The notes under the pieces were generated by a model. It saw nothing but the letters and a program-made list of their open reading frames with translations. It was not told the DNA's origin and searched no databases. Position numbers and translations under genes: made by a program. Shown piece by piece: positions 1 to 6,564 of a DNA stretch of 11,585 nt (the stretch's first letter is position 1; every line of letters begins with the position of its first letter). The DNA comes from Bacteroidales bacterium UBA3868. GTDB lineage: Bacteria > Bacteroidota > Bacteroidia > Bacteroidales > WCHB1-69. Location of the stretch: contig DGGS01000140.1 in NCBI GenBank assembly GCA_002392325.1, forward strand, positions 1-11,585, given 5' to 3'.

Positions 1-680
1 CTCCGGGCTATGTGGGCTATGAGGAAGGCGGACAGCTCACCGAGAAAGTGCGCCGCAAACCCTATTCTATCGTGCTGCTGGATGAAATTGAGAAAGCGCA
101 TCATGATGTATATAATGTTCTCTTACAGGTGTTTGACGAAGGTCAACTTACCGACGGCATGGGCCGTAAAGTTGATTTCAAGAATACCATCCTCATCATG
201 ACTTCGAATATAGGCACCCGCGAGCTCAAGGACTTTGGCACTGGCGTAGGATTCAACACCGAAGCCACCAAAGCCGCCCAAAACAAAGTGGAGCACGGCA
301 TTTTAGAGAAAGCCCTCAAAGCCAACTTCTCGCCTGAGTTCCTCAACCGTGTGGACGATGTCATCTATTTCAACAGTCTCGGCAAAGATGAAATCATCAA
401 AATCATCGACATCGAGCTCAAGAAAGTCATCAGCCGCGTGAACGATTTGGGCATAGAAATCCATGTGACCGAAAAGGCCAAGAACCACCTGGCCGACGCG
501 GGATGGGATGCCAACTACGGCGCACGCCCGCTCAAGCGCGCCATCCAGAAAAATGTGGAAGACCTGTTAGCCGAGGAGATTCTAAACCAAACGCTCCCGC
601 AAGGGTCTGTAGTGGATCTGGATTATGACGAGCTGAAAGAGGAAATCGTCATTGTAAGCAAACAAATTCTCGAATCATAA
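1..680 (+). CDS. clpC: ATP-dependent Clp protease ATP-binding subunit ClpC, C-terminal part (5' truncated by window)
   Basis: This is the C-terminal 225 residues of a Hsp100/Clp AAA+ unfoldase, which threads substrates into ClpP in the cytoplasm. The reading frame enters from the window edge at base 3. Visible parts of the second AAA+ domain, in order: the substrate-gripping pore loop (GYVG followed by YEEGGQLTE), Walker B (VLLDEIEKAH), sensor 1 (IMTSNIGT), the arginine-finger region (FSPEFLNRVDD) and the sensor 2 motif (GARPLKR) in the small lid domain. The wording after sensor 1 (GTRELKDFGTGVGF) and the QLTEKVRRKPYS stretch match ClpC better than ClpB. The Walker A motif, the first AAA+ domain and the N-terminal domain lie outside the window. 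The stop at 678-680 is 9 nt before kdsC, so the two are probably co-transcribed. ClpB is the main alternative and less likely. Confidence 0.9.
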   Translation, partial: PGYVGYEEGGQLTEKVRRKPYSIVLLDEIEKAHHDVYNVLLQVFDEGQLTDGMGRKVDFKNTILIMTSNIGTRELKDFGTGVGFNTEATKAAQNKVEHGILEKALKANFSPEFLNRVDDVIYFNSLGKDEIIKIIDIELKKVISRVNDLGIEIHVTEKAKNHLADAGWDANYGARPLKRAIQKNVEDLLAEEILNQTLPQGSVVDLDYDELKEEIVIVSKQILES

Positions 681-689
681 ACCGGAAAA

Positions 690-1211
690 ATGGCCGATTT
701 TACGGATAAACTGCAAAAAATCAACACATTCATCTTCGATTTCGACGGCGTGCTGTCCGATGGCAAGGTTTATGTGCATCCTGACGGCGAGATGGTGCGT
801 GCCACGAATGTCAAAGACGGTTACGCCCTGCAATACGCGCTTCGGAAAGGATACAACATTGCCGTCATTTCGGGTGGTTATGGCGAATCTATGCGCTTGA
901 GATACCGGGATTTTCCAGGCATGGAGATGTATTTGAAAGTCAGTGACAAGATTGTGATGTTCCACGAATATCTGCAAAAACACAACCTCCAACCCGAAAA
1001 TGTGCTTATGATGGGCGATGACATTCCCGATTATAAGGTGATGCAAATGGCGGGCGTCAGATGTTGCCCTGCTGATGCGGCGGAAGAGATCAAGCATATC
1101 GCCGACTATGTGTCGTCGCGCGCCGGAGGCAACGGCGCCGTGCGCGAAGTGATTGAACAGGTACTCAAAGCACACGGAAAGTGGTTTGAGGAAGACGCCT
1201 GCATTTGGTAA
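690..1211 (+). CDS. kdsC: 3-deoxy-D-manno-octulosonate 8-phosphate phosphatase (KdsC)
   Basis: Cytoplasmic HAD-superfamily phosphatase that removes phosphate from KDO-8-phosphate to give KDO, the sugar linking lipid A to the LPS core. The 173-residue length is normal for KdsC, which has a minimal HAD core without a large cap. Motif I is FDFDGVLSDG (nucleophile Asp17, acid/base Asp19), motif II is the Ser of ISGG (Ser61), motif III is probably Lys87 in VSDKI, and motif IV is GDDIPD (Asp110/Asp111). The C-terminal tail GGNGAVREVIEQ is the typical KdsC active-site lid. The ATG at 690 follows clpC by 9 nt. A long antisense reading frame covers the same DNA but has no recognisable content. The next gene starts 57 nt downstream after a stretch of 9-base repeats. 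Assignment rests on motifs and length; a related sugar-phosphate phosphatase is unlikely. Confidence 0.92.
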   Translation: MADFTDKLQKINTFIFDFDGVLSDGKVYVHPDGEMVRATNVKDGYALQYALRKGYNIAVISGGYGESMRLRYRDFPGMEMYLKVSDKIVMFHEYLQKHNLQPENVLMMGDDIPDYKVMQMAGVRCCPADAAEEIKHIADYVSSRAGGNGAVREVIEQVLKAHGKWFEEDACIW

Positions 1212-1219
1212 ACACACAA

Positions 1220-1255
1220 AACTTTATAAACTTTAGCAACTTTATTAACCTTCTA
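1220..1255 (+). repeat. Tandem 9-bp repeat between kdsC and djlA
   Basis: Four consecutive 9-base units begin at 1220, 1229, 1238 and 1247: AACTTTATA, AACTTTAGC, AACTTTATT and AACCTTCTA. The AACTTTA core is perfect in the first three and degenerate in the fourth. The array fills most of the 57-nt gap before the djlA start at 1269. No clean TAnnTTTG promoter element is visible here. The array could be a regulator or RNA-binding site, or simple slippage-derived sequence. Confidence 0.7.
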
Positions 1256-1268
1256 ATTCCCCTTATTA

Positions 1269-2111
1269 ATGGGTTGTTTATTCACAGGTACATTCAGCTT
1301 AGTGTTCTCCCTCATCGGATTGGTTGCCGGAGGATTGCACGGCGCACTGATCGGATTCTGCGTTGGAGCACTCTTTGACTTGCTCTTTGGCAAACGAACG
1401 GTCAAAACTTCCCGACATTTCTATGCCTCGCAAGACTTTACCGAACACGAGCTTGTATTAGCTGCTTATGTGGCCAAAGCTGACCAGAACCGTTTGCTGC
1501 GTTCTGAGATGGAATATGTGCGCGCCTTCCTTTCCAAAAACCTATCGAGCGAGAACCTTGGTCCTGCCATGTTGCGTTTTCGCGACATTCTCAACTCGGA
1601 CATTGACATACAAACCGTATGCGATGACCTGCGCCAGCACGCCACCATCTATGAGAAACTGATGATCCTGCAATTCCTCTTTGGCTTTGCCCAGGCAGAC
1701 GGGGCAATGCGACAAGAAGAACTGAATGCCATCCAGGAGATCTCGGATCTATGCGGCATCAGCCGGAGCAGCTACGAGGCTGTCAAATCCATGTTTGTAG
1801 GTTCATACTATTATGATGATTACCAACAAACTTACGGCGATTCAGCCCAAGGCGGTGGATATTACGGAGGCGGTGCATCCTACGGCGGATACAGAAGCAC
1901 ATCCTCTTTGGAAAACGACTACAAGATATTGGAGGTTTCTCCCGATGCCACAGATGAAGAGGTGAAGAAGGCCTATCGCGCCGCTGCTAAGAAACACCAC
2001 CCTGACAAGGTGAGCCACTTGGGCGAAGATGTTCGCAAGGCTGCCGAAGTCAAGTTTGCTCAAGTCAACGAGGCCTACGAGCGCATCAAAAAAGCGCGCG
2101 GCATGAACTAA
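1269..2111 (+). CDS. djlA: DjlA-type membrane-anchored J-domain co-chaperone (TerB domain + DnaJ domain)
   Basis: The architecture matches DjlA of Escherichia coli, an inner-membrane J-protein that recruits DnaK; 280 residues compares with about 270 in E. coli. Residues 1-41 hold one hydrophobic segment rich in spaced glycines ([20 protein letters not shown], then LFD), like the dimerising transmembrane segment of DjlA. Residues about 57-177 form a helical TerB-like domain, including the FAQADGAM segment typical of TerB. Residues 179-213 are a Gly/Tyr/Ser-rich linker. Residues about 215-278 are a J domain with an intact HPD motif (residues 244-246 in KKHHPDKV) and a C-terminal [12 protein letters not shown] helix close to that of DjlA. 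The predicted topology is a short N-terminus with the bulk in the cytoplasm. The ATG at 1269 is chosen because it gives the complete membrane segment. Function as a DnaK partner follows from the HPD motif; specific clients are unknown. Confidence 0.82.
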   Translation: MGCLFTGTFSLVFSLIGLVAGGLHGALIGFCVGALFDLLFGKRTVKTSRHFYASQDFTEHELVLAAYVAKADQNRLLRSEMEYVRAFLSKNLSSENLGPAMLRFRDILNSDIDIQTVCDDLRQHATIYEKLMILQFLFGFAQADGAMRQEELNAIQEISDLCGISRSSYEAVKSMFVGSYYYDDYQQTYGDSAQGGGYYGGGASYGGYRSTSSLENDYKILEVSPDATDEEVKKAYRAAAKKHHPDKVSHLGEDVRKAAEVKFAQVNEAYERIKKARGMN

Positions 2112-2134
2112 AAAAAATAATTTTTTCTTAACAA

Positions 2135-2166
2135 TTTCTTAATTATTAGATTTTTTTGTATTTTTG
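2135..2166 (+). promoter_or_regulatory. Predicted Bacteroidota-type promoter for the T9SS cargo gene
   Basis: The -7 element TATTTTTG at 2159-2166 matches the TAnnTTTG consensus exactly. A TTTC at 2135-2138, one base from the TTTG -33 element, lies 20 nt upstream. Transcription would begin around 2170-2175, giving a leader of about 60 nt before the ATG at 2236. This argues against the upstream in-frame ATG at 2182 as the start. Confidence 0.65.
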
Positions 2167-2188
2167 CAGCGTTAAACAAAAATGCGAA

Positions 2189-2208
2189 GAAGAAGTTATC
2201 GCTTCTTC
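2189..2208 (+). promoter_or_regulatory. Hairpin in the 5' leader of the T9SS cargo gene
   Basis: GAAGAAG at 2189-2195 and CTTCTTC at 2202-2208 form a 7-bp stem with a 6-nt loop. It lies between the predicted transcription start and the ATG at 2236. It may stabilise the mRNA or mark a regulated leader; no known riboswitch is recognised. Confidence 0.45.
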
Positions 2209-2235
2209 ATTATTAACCTACAAAAACAAAAAGCT

Positions 2236-3792
2236 ATGAAAAGAAATTCTACTTTGCTTTGGGGCAGCTTGCTTTTGCTGCTCTTGTGGGCCATTCCAGG
2301 TCCTATCCTCCTCGCTCAACGGAATGTTTACGAGGAAAACTTTGGCAACCCAACCGCCAACACCCTCGTACAGAATTATCTGGACTGGCAAGACCACAAT
2401 GTAACCTACACTGGTGACGGCACCTGCGACATCCGTTCTTCCAACGCTTCCCAAGGGTACGGTCCCGCCTCCGGAGGCGGGAATGTGATGATTAACGACA
2501 CCATCAAATGGTTCATGGTATCCGGCATCAACACCTCCGGACTCACCGATCTATCCATTTATTGCGGACTAAGGAAAACCACCGCTGAAAACGGGAACAA
2601 CTTTAAGGTTGAGGTGTCACAAGACGGAAGATCCTGGACAAGACTTTTCCTTTCAGACACTCTGCCTACGGGCTCGGGGACTTCGGGATGGTATCGGGTG
2701 CGATATCCCAATGTGCCAGCATGTGGGAATCTGCATATCCGATTCTCTAACAGCGCACTAACGGACTACCGTTTGGATGACATCGCCTTGGTATCGGGCG
2801 AAGAGGTGACACTGGCCACGGTCGAGACACCCCTATTCTCCCCCGCCGGAGGCACCTACTACGAACCTCAAAGCGTCTCCATTACGACAAACACACCCGA
2901 CGCTTCCATCTACTACACGCTCGACAACAGCACCCCCACCACTCAATCCACCCCGTATTCGGGACCCTTCACGCTGAACAGAAGCGGCACCATAAAAGCC
3001 ATTGCCACATGCAACAACATGTACAACAGCGAAATAGCAGCTGCCACATTCACCATCTTGGACACCAATTCACTGGTGACTCTTCCTCTCGACATCAGCG
3101 ACAACAGTACAGTCACACATTATGACATCACCGGACTTGACGGATTTCGAGGATACCATTTGGGCACCTCTTATTCTGACGGATCTGTCAAATTCGAATC
3201 GTCACATGCGGGCGAGGCAAGTCTGGTGGCCCATCTTGACAGTTCTCCGGATACGATCGTCTTTGAGTTGAAAGGCAAAAAGGGTGGATCAAATCCAAGC
3301 GCCTATGAAGGGGTCCGTTTCCAGGTCAGTTATTCGGAGGACGGCACCAACTGGACACCATTCGCCACCATATTCGGAGATGACATCTCAGTGGAAGAGT
3401 TCACCCGTTTTGAATACACCATTGCGAATGGAGACGCGCGCTATGTGCGTTGGACCTTACAAAGCGCGCTGAAGGGGAACACGCAACTCAACAATCTCCG
3501 GATTACGCAAAATCAAGGACAAAACTCCGGTGGCAGTGGTATCACAAACAACTATGACACACGCATTTTCGAAGTCTATCCAAATCCAAATTCCGGTGGT
3601 TTCACCATTCACAAAGGCAATCTGGAAATCCGATCCTTGACACTGTACAACATTCTCGGCCATGCCGTGAAATCCTGGGACAATCCGGTGGAAGGGACCT
3701 ACTACTTCATTTACCAGTTTCCAAAAGGCACCTATATTCTGAAAGCCGTCACCAATCATGGCACCATTCAGAGAAAAGTGGTGCTTCAATAA
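2236..3792 (+). CDS. Secreted multidomain protein with chitobiase-type domain and T9SS type A sorting domain
   Basis: An exported 518-residue protein whose C-terminus targets it to the type IX secretion system, for surface attachment or release. From the ATG at 2236 it begins with a basic segment and a long hydrophobic core (residues 7-26, SLLLLLLWAIPGPILLAQ), a typical signal peptide; the in-frame ATG at 2182 would bury this behind 18 residues. Residues about 30-188 look like an all-beta, jelly-roll-type domain. Residues about 197-274 match the chitobiase/beta-hexosaminidase C-terminal domain (SPAGGTYYEPQSVSI, YYTLDNSTPT, GTIKAIA). Residues about 280-427 are a second beta-rich, possibly carbohydrate-binding region (VSYSEDGTNWTPFA, RYVRWTL). 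Residues about 445-518 are the type A sorting domain (FEVYPNPNSGGFTI, LYNILGHAV, YQFPKGTYILK, ending KVVLQ). No catalytic domain is recognised, so it may be an adhesin or binding protein. It is transcribed alone, with its own promoter and a terminator at 3810. Confidence 0.85.
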   Translation: MKRNSTLLWGSLLLLLLWAIPGPILLAQRNVYEENFGNPTANTLVQNYLDWQDHNVTYTGDGTCDIRSSNASQGYGPASGGGNVMINDTIKWFMVSGINTSGLTDLSIYCGLRKTTAENGNNFKVEVSQDGRSWTRLFLSDTLPTGSGTSGWYRVRYPNVPACGNLHIRFSNSALTDYRLDDIALVSGEEVTLATVETPLFSPAGGTYYEPQSVSITTNTPDASIYYTLDNSTPTTQSTPYSGPFTLNRSGTIKAIATCNNMYNSEIAAATFTILDTNSLVTLPLDISDNSTVTHYDITGLDGFRGYHLGTSYSDGSVKFESSHAGEASLVAHLDSSPDTIVFELKGKKGGSNPSAYEGVRFQVSYSEDGTNWTPFATIFGDDISVEEFTRFEYTIANGDARYVRWTLQSALKGNTQLNNLRITQNQGQNSGGSGITNNYDTRIFEVYPNPNSGGFTIHKGNLEIRSLTLYNILGHAVKSWDNPVEGTYYFIYQFPKGTYILKAVTNHGTIQRKVVLQ

Positions 3793-3809
3793 CCACGCCC
3801 ATTCCGGTA

Positions 3810-3858
3810 TTACAGTCAAAGTGGTGAAATAAAAATCACTTTGACTGTAAACTTTTTT
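3810..3858 (+). terminator. Strong intrinsic terminator after the T9SS cargo gene
   Basis: TTACAGTCAAAGTG at 3810-3823 is perfectly complementary to CACTTTGACTGTAA at 3837-3850. Two more pairs (one G-U, one U-A) can form inside, leaving a 9-nt loop. A run of six T (3853-3858) follows. It separates the T9SS cargo gene from the MORN lipoprotein/OstA operon. Confidence 0.9.
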
Positions 3859-3881
3859 ATGGCGCATGGCTCTTTATTTTG

Positions 3882-3889
3882 TACTTTTG
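3882..3889 (+). promoter_or_regulatory. Predicted -7 element for the MORN lipoprotein/OstA operon
   Basis: TACTTTTG matches the Bacteroidota TAnnTTTG -7 consensus exactly, 22 nt before the ATG at 3912 and just after the terminator T-run. No good TTTG -33 element is found at the usual 19-21 nt spacing; the nearest T-rich sequence is the terminator tail. The leader would be very short, roughly 15 nt. Confidence 0.6.
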
Positions 3890-3911
3890 CGCCCAAAAAT
3901 ATAGAAAAACA

Positions 3912-4577
3912 ATGAAAAAACCGATTCTCTTTATAAGTCTCATCCTTGCCATTGCATTATCTTCATGCACGAAAACAGAGAAGACATACTATCCAGACGG
4001 AAAACTGCAATCTATCATCCATTATAGATTCGGAAAAGAAACCGGGAAAAGCGTTTATATGTTCCAGCGTCCCAACACGGTGGAAATTGAGGTGGAGATG
4101 AAAAAAGGGAAGAGGAATGGCGCCTTTTACCGCTATTTTGAGAACGGCAATCTGGACACCTACTGTGTATATGTAAACGACTCCATTGAGGGTCTGGAAA
4201 CCATGTACACGCCCAATGGTGAGAAAATCAGGGAGACCACTTACACGCACGGGCGCAAAAACGGTCCATGCAAAGAGTACCATGTGAACGGCCAGGTTAA
4301 GGCAGAAGGCAACTTCAAGGACGATTTGTTCGATGGGGATTGGACTTATTACGACGATCGTGGCATTGTGGTTGGCGAAGGGAGTTTCAAGGCCGGCAGC
4401 GGCACACTCACCTCATACGATGCCATAGGAAAGGTTTCCATGACCGTCCAATATGAGAAAAACCACAAAAATGGGAAAGAGTTGTATTACACCCCGGCTG
4501 GAAAGATTTATAAGGAAATAACTTACCAACAAGACCGTATCATTTCGCAGAAAGTGGACTCCAACTTAATTCCCTAA
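3912..4577 (+). CDS. MORN-variant (YwqK-like) repeat lipoprotein
   Basis: A 221-residue lipoprotein predicted at the periplasmic face of the membrane or in the outer membrane. The signal peptide ends in a lipobox (IALSSC, lipidated Cys19). The rest is built from repeated short beta-hairpin units of the MORN_2/YwqK type, with aromatic-x-x-x-G phrasing: YYPDGKLQS, YRYFENGNLDT, YTPNGEKIRETTY, EYHVNGQVKAEGNF, YYDDRGIVVGEGSF and YYTPAGKIYKEITY. Such proteins are often auto-named 'toxin-antitoxin YwqK antitoxin', but no toxin gene is adjacent and export makes that name doubtful. The ATG at 3912 is preferred because it starts the signal peptide; an upstream in-frame TTG overlaps the promoter. The OstA-like gene begins 2 nt after its stop, so the two are co-transcribed and probably translationally coupled, which suggests an envelope-related role. 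The actual function is unknown. Confidence 0.85.
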   Translation: MKKPILFISLILAIALSSCTKTEKTYYPDGKLQSIIHYRFGKETGKSVYMFQRPNTVEIEVEMKKGKRNGAFYRYFENGNLDTYCVYVNDSIEGLETMYTPNGEKIRETTYTHGRKNGPCKEYHVNGQVKAEGNFKDDLFDGDWTYYDDRGIVVGEGSFKAGSGTLTSYDAIGKVSMTVQYEKNHKNGKELYYTPAGKIYKEITYQQDRIISQKVDSNLIP

Positions 4578-4579
4578 TC

Positions 4580-6127
4580 ATGCGCTTGCTCAGAATCGCA
4601 TTTTGCTGTCTCCTGCTGTTGTCGTTTGCCCAATCCGCGCAAGCGCAGAACAACCGTAAGATCCAATATCGGGCTGATTTGGGATTGTACGATGAGGAGT
4701 TGCTTCCGGGCGCACAGCGTCTTATTGGGCATGTTGCCTTTGCGCAGGACAATATTCGGGGTTATTGCGACAGCGCATATCTGTATGAGCGCGACAACTA
4801 CATTATAGCTTTCGGCGACCGGGTTAAAATCCATGTCGGGGATTCCGTGGTGCTGTATGGTCGCAAGGCCTATTATGACGGGAACATGAAAACCGCCTCC
4901 ATCGCCCACAATGTGAAGTTGGAGAAAAAGAACTCCTATTTGCTCACCGACAGCTTGATTTACGACCTCAACGCTGACATGGGTTATTATCTTACCGGAG
5001 GGCGCATTTTCAACAACGAAGACACGCTGACCAGCCAAACTGGCCGATATTACACAAAAACCGACCTCGCCTTTGCCAATGGGGATGTCATCCTGCAGAG
5101 CAAAACCTACCGGATGAGTTGCGACTCGCTCAAATACAACGCACAAAGCCAGGTCGCCTATTTCATCTCCCCCACCCACCTTATCTCGGATAAGGACAGC
5201 AGCGAGATTTTCACCAATTCTGGCTGGTATGACACCCAATCTGAGCGCTCCCTCCTACACGGAGATGTCAAACTCTTCAACAAAACACAGTTTTTTGAAG
5301 CCGACTCGGTTTATTACGACAAAGAACGGGAATTTGGGCGCGCCTGGAATCATGTGAAGATTCGCGATACTGTTCAAAACTATGTGCTTCAGGGCAATTA
5401 TGTGGAACACCACGAAAACGGGGGCATCTCATACGCCACCGACAGTGCCCTTCTCGTGCTCATTGATGACGACAACGACTCGCTCTTTCTGCATTCCGAC
5501 ACCATCAAGATGTACACGAACGAGAAAAGTGACATTCAATGGATGTCCGCTTACAACAAAGTCAAATTTTACAGGGAGGATCTTCAGGGTGCGTGCGACT
5601 CTTTGATGTACATTGTAGAGGATTCCATCATCACCATGTATTATAATCCGGTAATGTGGACAAATGAATACCAGATGACGGCAGACACCATTCGGTTTTC
5701 CATTTTGGACTCCATCAACAAACGGTTAGACCTCTGCAAGGCCGGGTTTATAGTTGGAGGATTGTACGGAAACACCGAATTCAATCAGATAAAGGGGGTC
5801 AACATTACGGGACATATACACGACAAGTCGCTTTACCGGGTTGACATCGTAAACAATGCGGAATGCATCTATTACATTCAGGAGGAGGACAGTACGCTGA
5901 TCGGCATCAACACCTCCATCACCAACGAGATGACCATTTTCCTGGAAGACAACAAGATCAGTCAAATCCGTTTTTACGACCAACCGGACGGGAAAATCCA
6001 CCCAGACAAGCAGTTTGAGACAAAGGATAGGCGATTAGTGAATTTCAGGTGGTTAGACAAATATAGGCCTTACAACATTTCTGATTTGTTCGTAAGGCCC
6101 ATATCCAGGATTAAGGACGAAGAATAA
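4580..6127 (+). CDS. OstA-like protein (LptA/LptD N-terminal-type beta-jellyroll protein)
   Basis: A 515-residue exported protein of the OstA/LptA superfamily, whose members bind LPS or shape its route across the periplasm. A signal peptide covers residues 1-22 (LLLLSFAQSAQA, cleavage before QNN). The mature protein is a long run of beta-strand repeats in which a small residue is followed by Asp-Ser/Thr and a hydrophobic strand: CDSAYLY (63), DSVVLY (88), TDSLIYD (123), CDSLKY (181), ADSVYYD (241), TDSALLV (287), SDTIKMY (306), CDSLMY (339), ADTIRFS (368). This is the repeating pattern of OstA-like proteins of Bacteroidota. It is far longer than enterobacterial LptA (about 185 residues) but lacks the large C-terminal barrel of LptD. 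The gene starts 2 nt after the MORN lipoprotein stop. Its stop lies 3 nt from the stop of the convergent DUF4332 gene. A role in LPS transport is inferred from the family. Confidence 0.85.
   Translation: MRLLRIAFCCLLLLSFAQSAQAQNNRKIQYRADLGLYDEELLPGAQRLIGHVAFAQDNIRGYCDSAYLYERDNYIIAFGDRVKIHVGDSVVLYGRKAYYDGNMKTASIAHNVKLEKKNSYLLTDSLIYDLNADMGYYLTGGRIFNNEDTLTSQTGRYYTKTDLAFANGDVILQSKTYRMSCDSLKYNAQSQVAYFISPTHLISDKDSSEIFTNSGWYDTQSERSLLHGDVKLFNKTQFFEADSVYYDKEREFGRAWNHVKIRDTVQNYVLQGNYVEHHENGGISYATDSALLVLIDDDNDSLFLHSDTIKMYTNEKSDIQWMSAYNKVKFYREDLQGACDSLMYIVEDSIITMYYNPVMWTNEYQMTADTIRFSILDSINKRLDLCKAGFIVGGLYGNTEFNQIKGVNITGHIHDKSLYRVDIVNNAECIYYIQEEDSTLIGINTSITNEMTIFLEDNKISQIRFYDQPDGKIHPDKQFETKDRRLVNFRWLDKYRPYNISDLFVRPISRIKDEE
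6061..6104. other. Inverted repeat inside the 3' end of the OstA-like gene, possible antisense-side terminator
   Basis: GGCCTTAC at 6066-6073 pairs with GTAAGGCC at 6092-6099, with flanking ATAT at 6061-6064 and 6101-6104 after one mismatch. AACA (6074-6077) and TGTT (6087-6090) can extend the stem inward. Read on the - strand it lies just beyond the DUF4332 stop and is followed by TATATTTGT, a weak U-rich tail. It is the only hairpin near the convergent junction, so it may end the - strand transcript. Confidence 0.4.
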
Positions 6128-6130
6128 CGC

Positions 6131-6538
6131 CTAGTATTCCATCATAGGTGGAAGTTCTTTGGCCTGGTCAATCATCTTCTGTACCTCAGCCACAGAAGGA
6201 ACGCGGCCCACAAGATGTTTTGCCTCATTAATCTCTTCCATCTTGGGAACCAGATTCTCAGCCACGCGGTGGCGGAATTCCTTAACGGTATCTACGCCAG
6301 CCGCCTCAAGCAGTTCGGAGAATTGCGGGCCAACGCCATTGATACGCATCAGGTCGGCATGGTTTGACCATGTGAGGATCAATTTGGGTGAAATACCCGT
6401 GGTTTCAGCAAGGGCAGCGCGTCCAGCCGGGGTCTTGCCTTTTTCCAACAATTCCTCTACGGTGTTGATACCGGCCTCGGTTAATTTTGCGGCGTACACA
6501 TCGCCAATACCTTCTACATCAATAATTTTGTAACTCAT
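6131..6538 (-). CDS. DUF4332 helix-hairpin-helix protein
   Basis: A 135-residue cytoplasmic protein without signal peptide or membrane segment. It contains two helix-hairpin-helix style repeats: VEGIGDVYAAKLTEAGINTV (residues 8-27), followed by EELL, and INGVGPQFSELLEAAGVDTV (residues 66-85), followed by KEF. The spacing and the ending resemble DUF4332 proteins. Such G-[IV]-G hairpins usually contact nucleic-acid backbone without sequence preference, so DNA or RNA binding is plausible but not shown. The ATG at 6536-6538 follows a leader of roughly 20 nt from a predicted promoter. The gene is separated from the S41 peptidase gene upstream by a terminator, so it is probably a single-gene unit. 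Its stop faces that of the OstA-like gene across 3 nt. Confidence 0.8.
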   Translation of the reverse strand: MSYKIIDVEGIGDVYAAKLTEAGINTVEELLEKGKTPAGRAALAETTGISPKLILTWSNHADLMRINGVGPQFSELLEAAGVDTVKEFRHRVAENLVPKMEEINEAKHLVGRVPSVAEVQKMIDQAKELPPMMEY

Positions 6539-6564
6539 ATTCGTAATATTTTAAGATTAATGTG

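Noticed and set aside
675..1217. 180-codon antisense open frame covering all of kdsC
   Set aside because: The + strand frame has all HAD/KdsC motifs; the antisense translation is His/Leu-rich with no recognisable domain and is explained by codon bias of the real gene.
2110..2126. A-run/T-run inverted repeat directly after djlA as a terminator
   Set aside because: The stem would be A-T only with a 3-nt loop and no GC; it may help uncouple transcription but I cannot call it an intrinsic terminator.
2182..2235. Upstream in-frame ATG for the T9SS cargo protein
   Set aside because: It would start about 10 nt after the predicted transcription start, sits next to the leader hairpin and puts 18 basic and polar residues before a complete signal peptide.
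3879..3911. Upstream TTG start for the MORN lipoprotein
   Set aside because: It overlaps the -7 promoter element and would displace the lipoprotein signal peptide.
3912..4577. Reading the YwqK-like protein as an antitoxin of a toxin-antitoxin pair
   Set aside because: It carries a signal peptide with lipobox and its neighbour is an OstA-like exported protein; no toxin gene is adjacent.
4574..5239. 221-codon antisense open frame over the start of the OstA-like gene
   Set aside because: It mirrors the OstA coding frame, has no known motif and no promoter or signal of its own.
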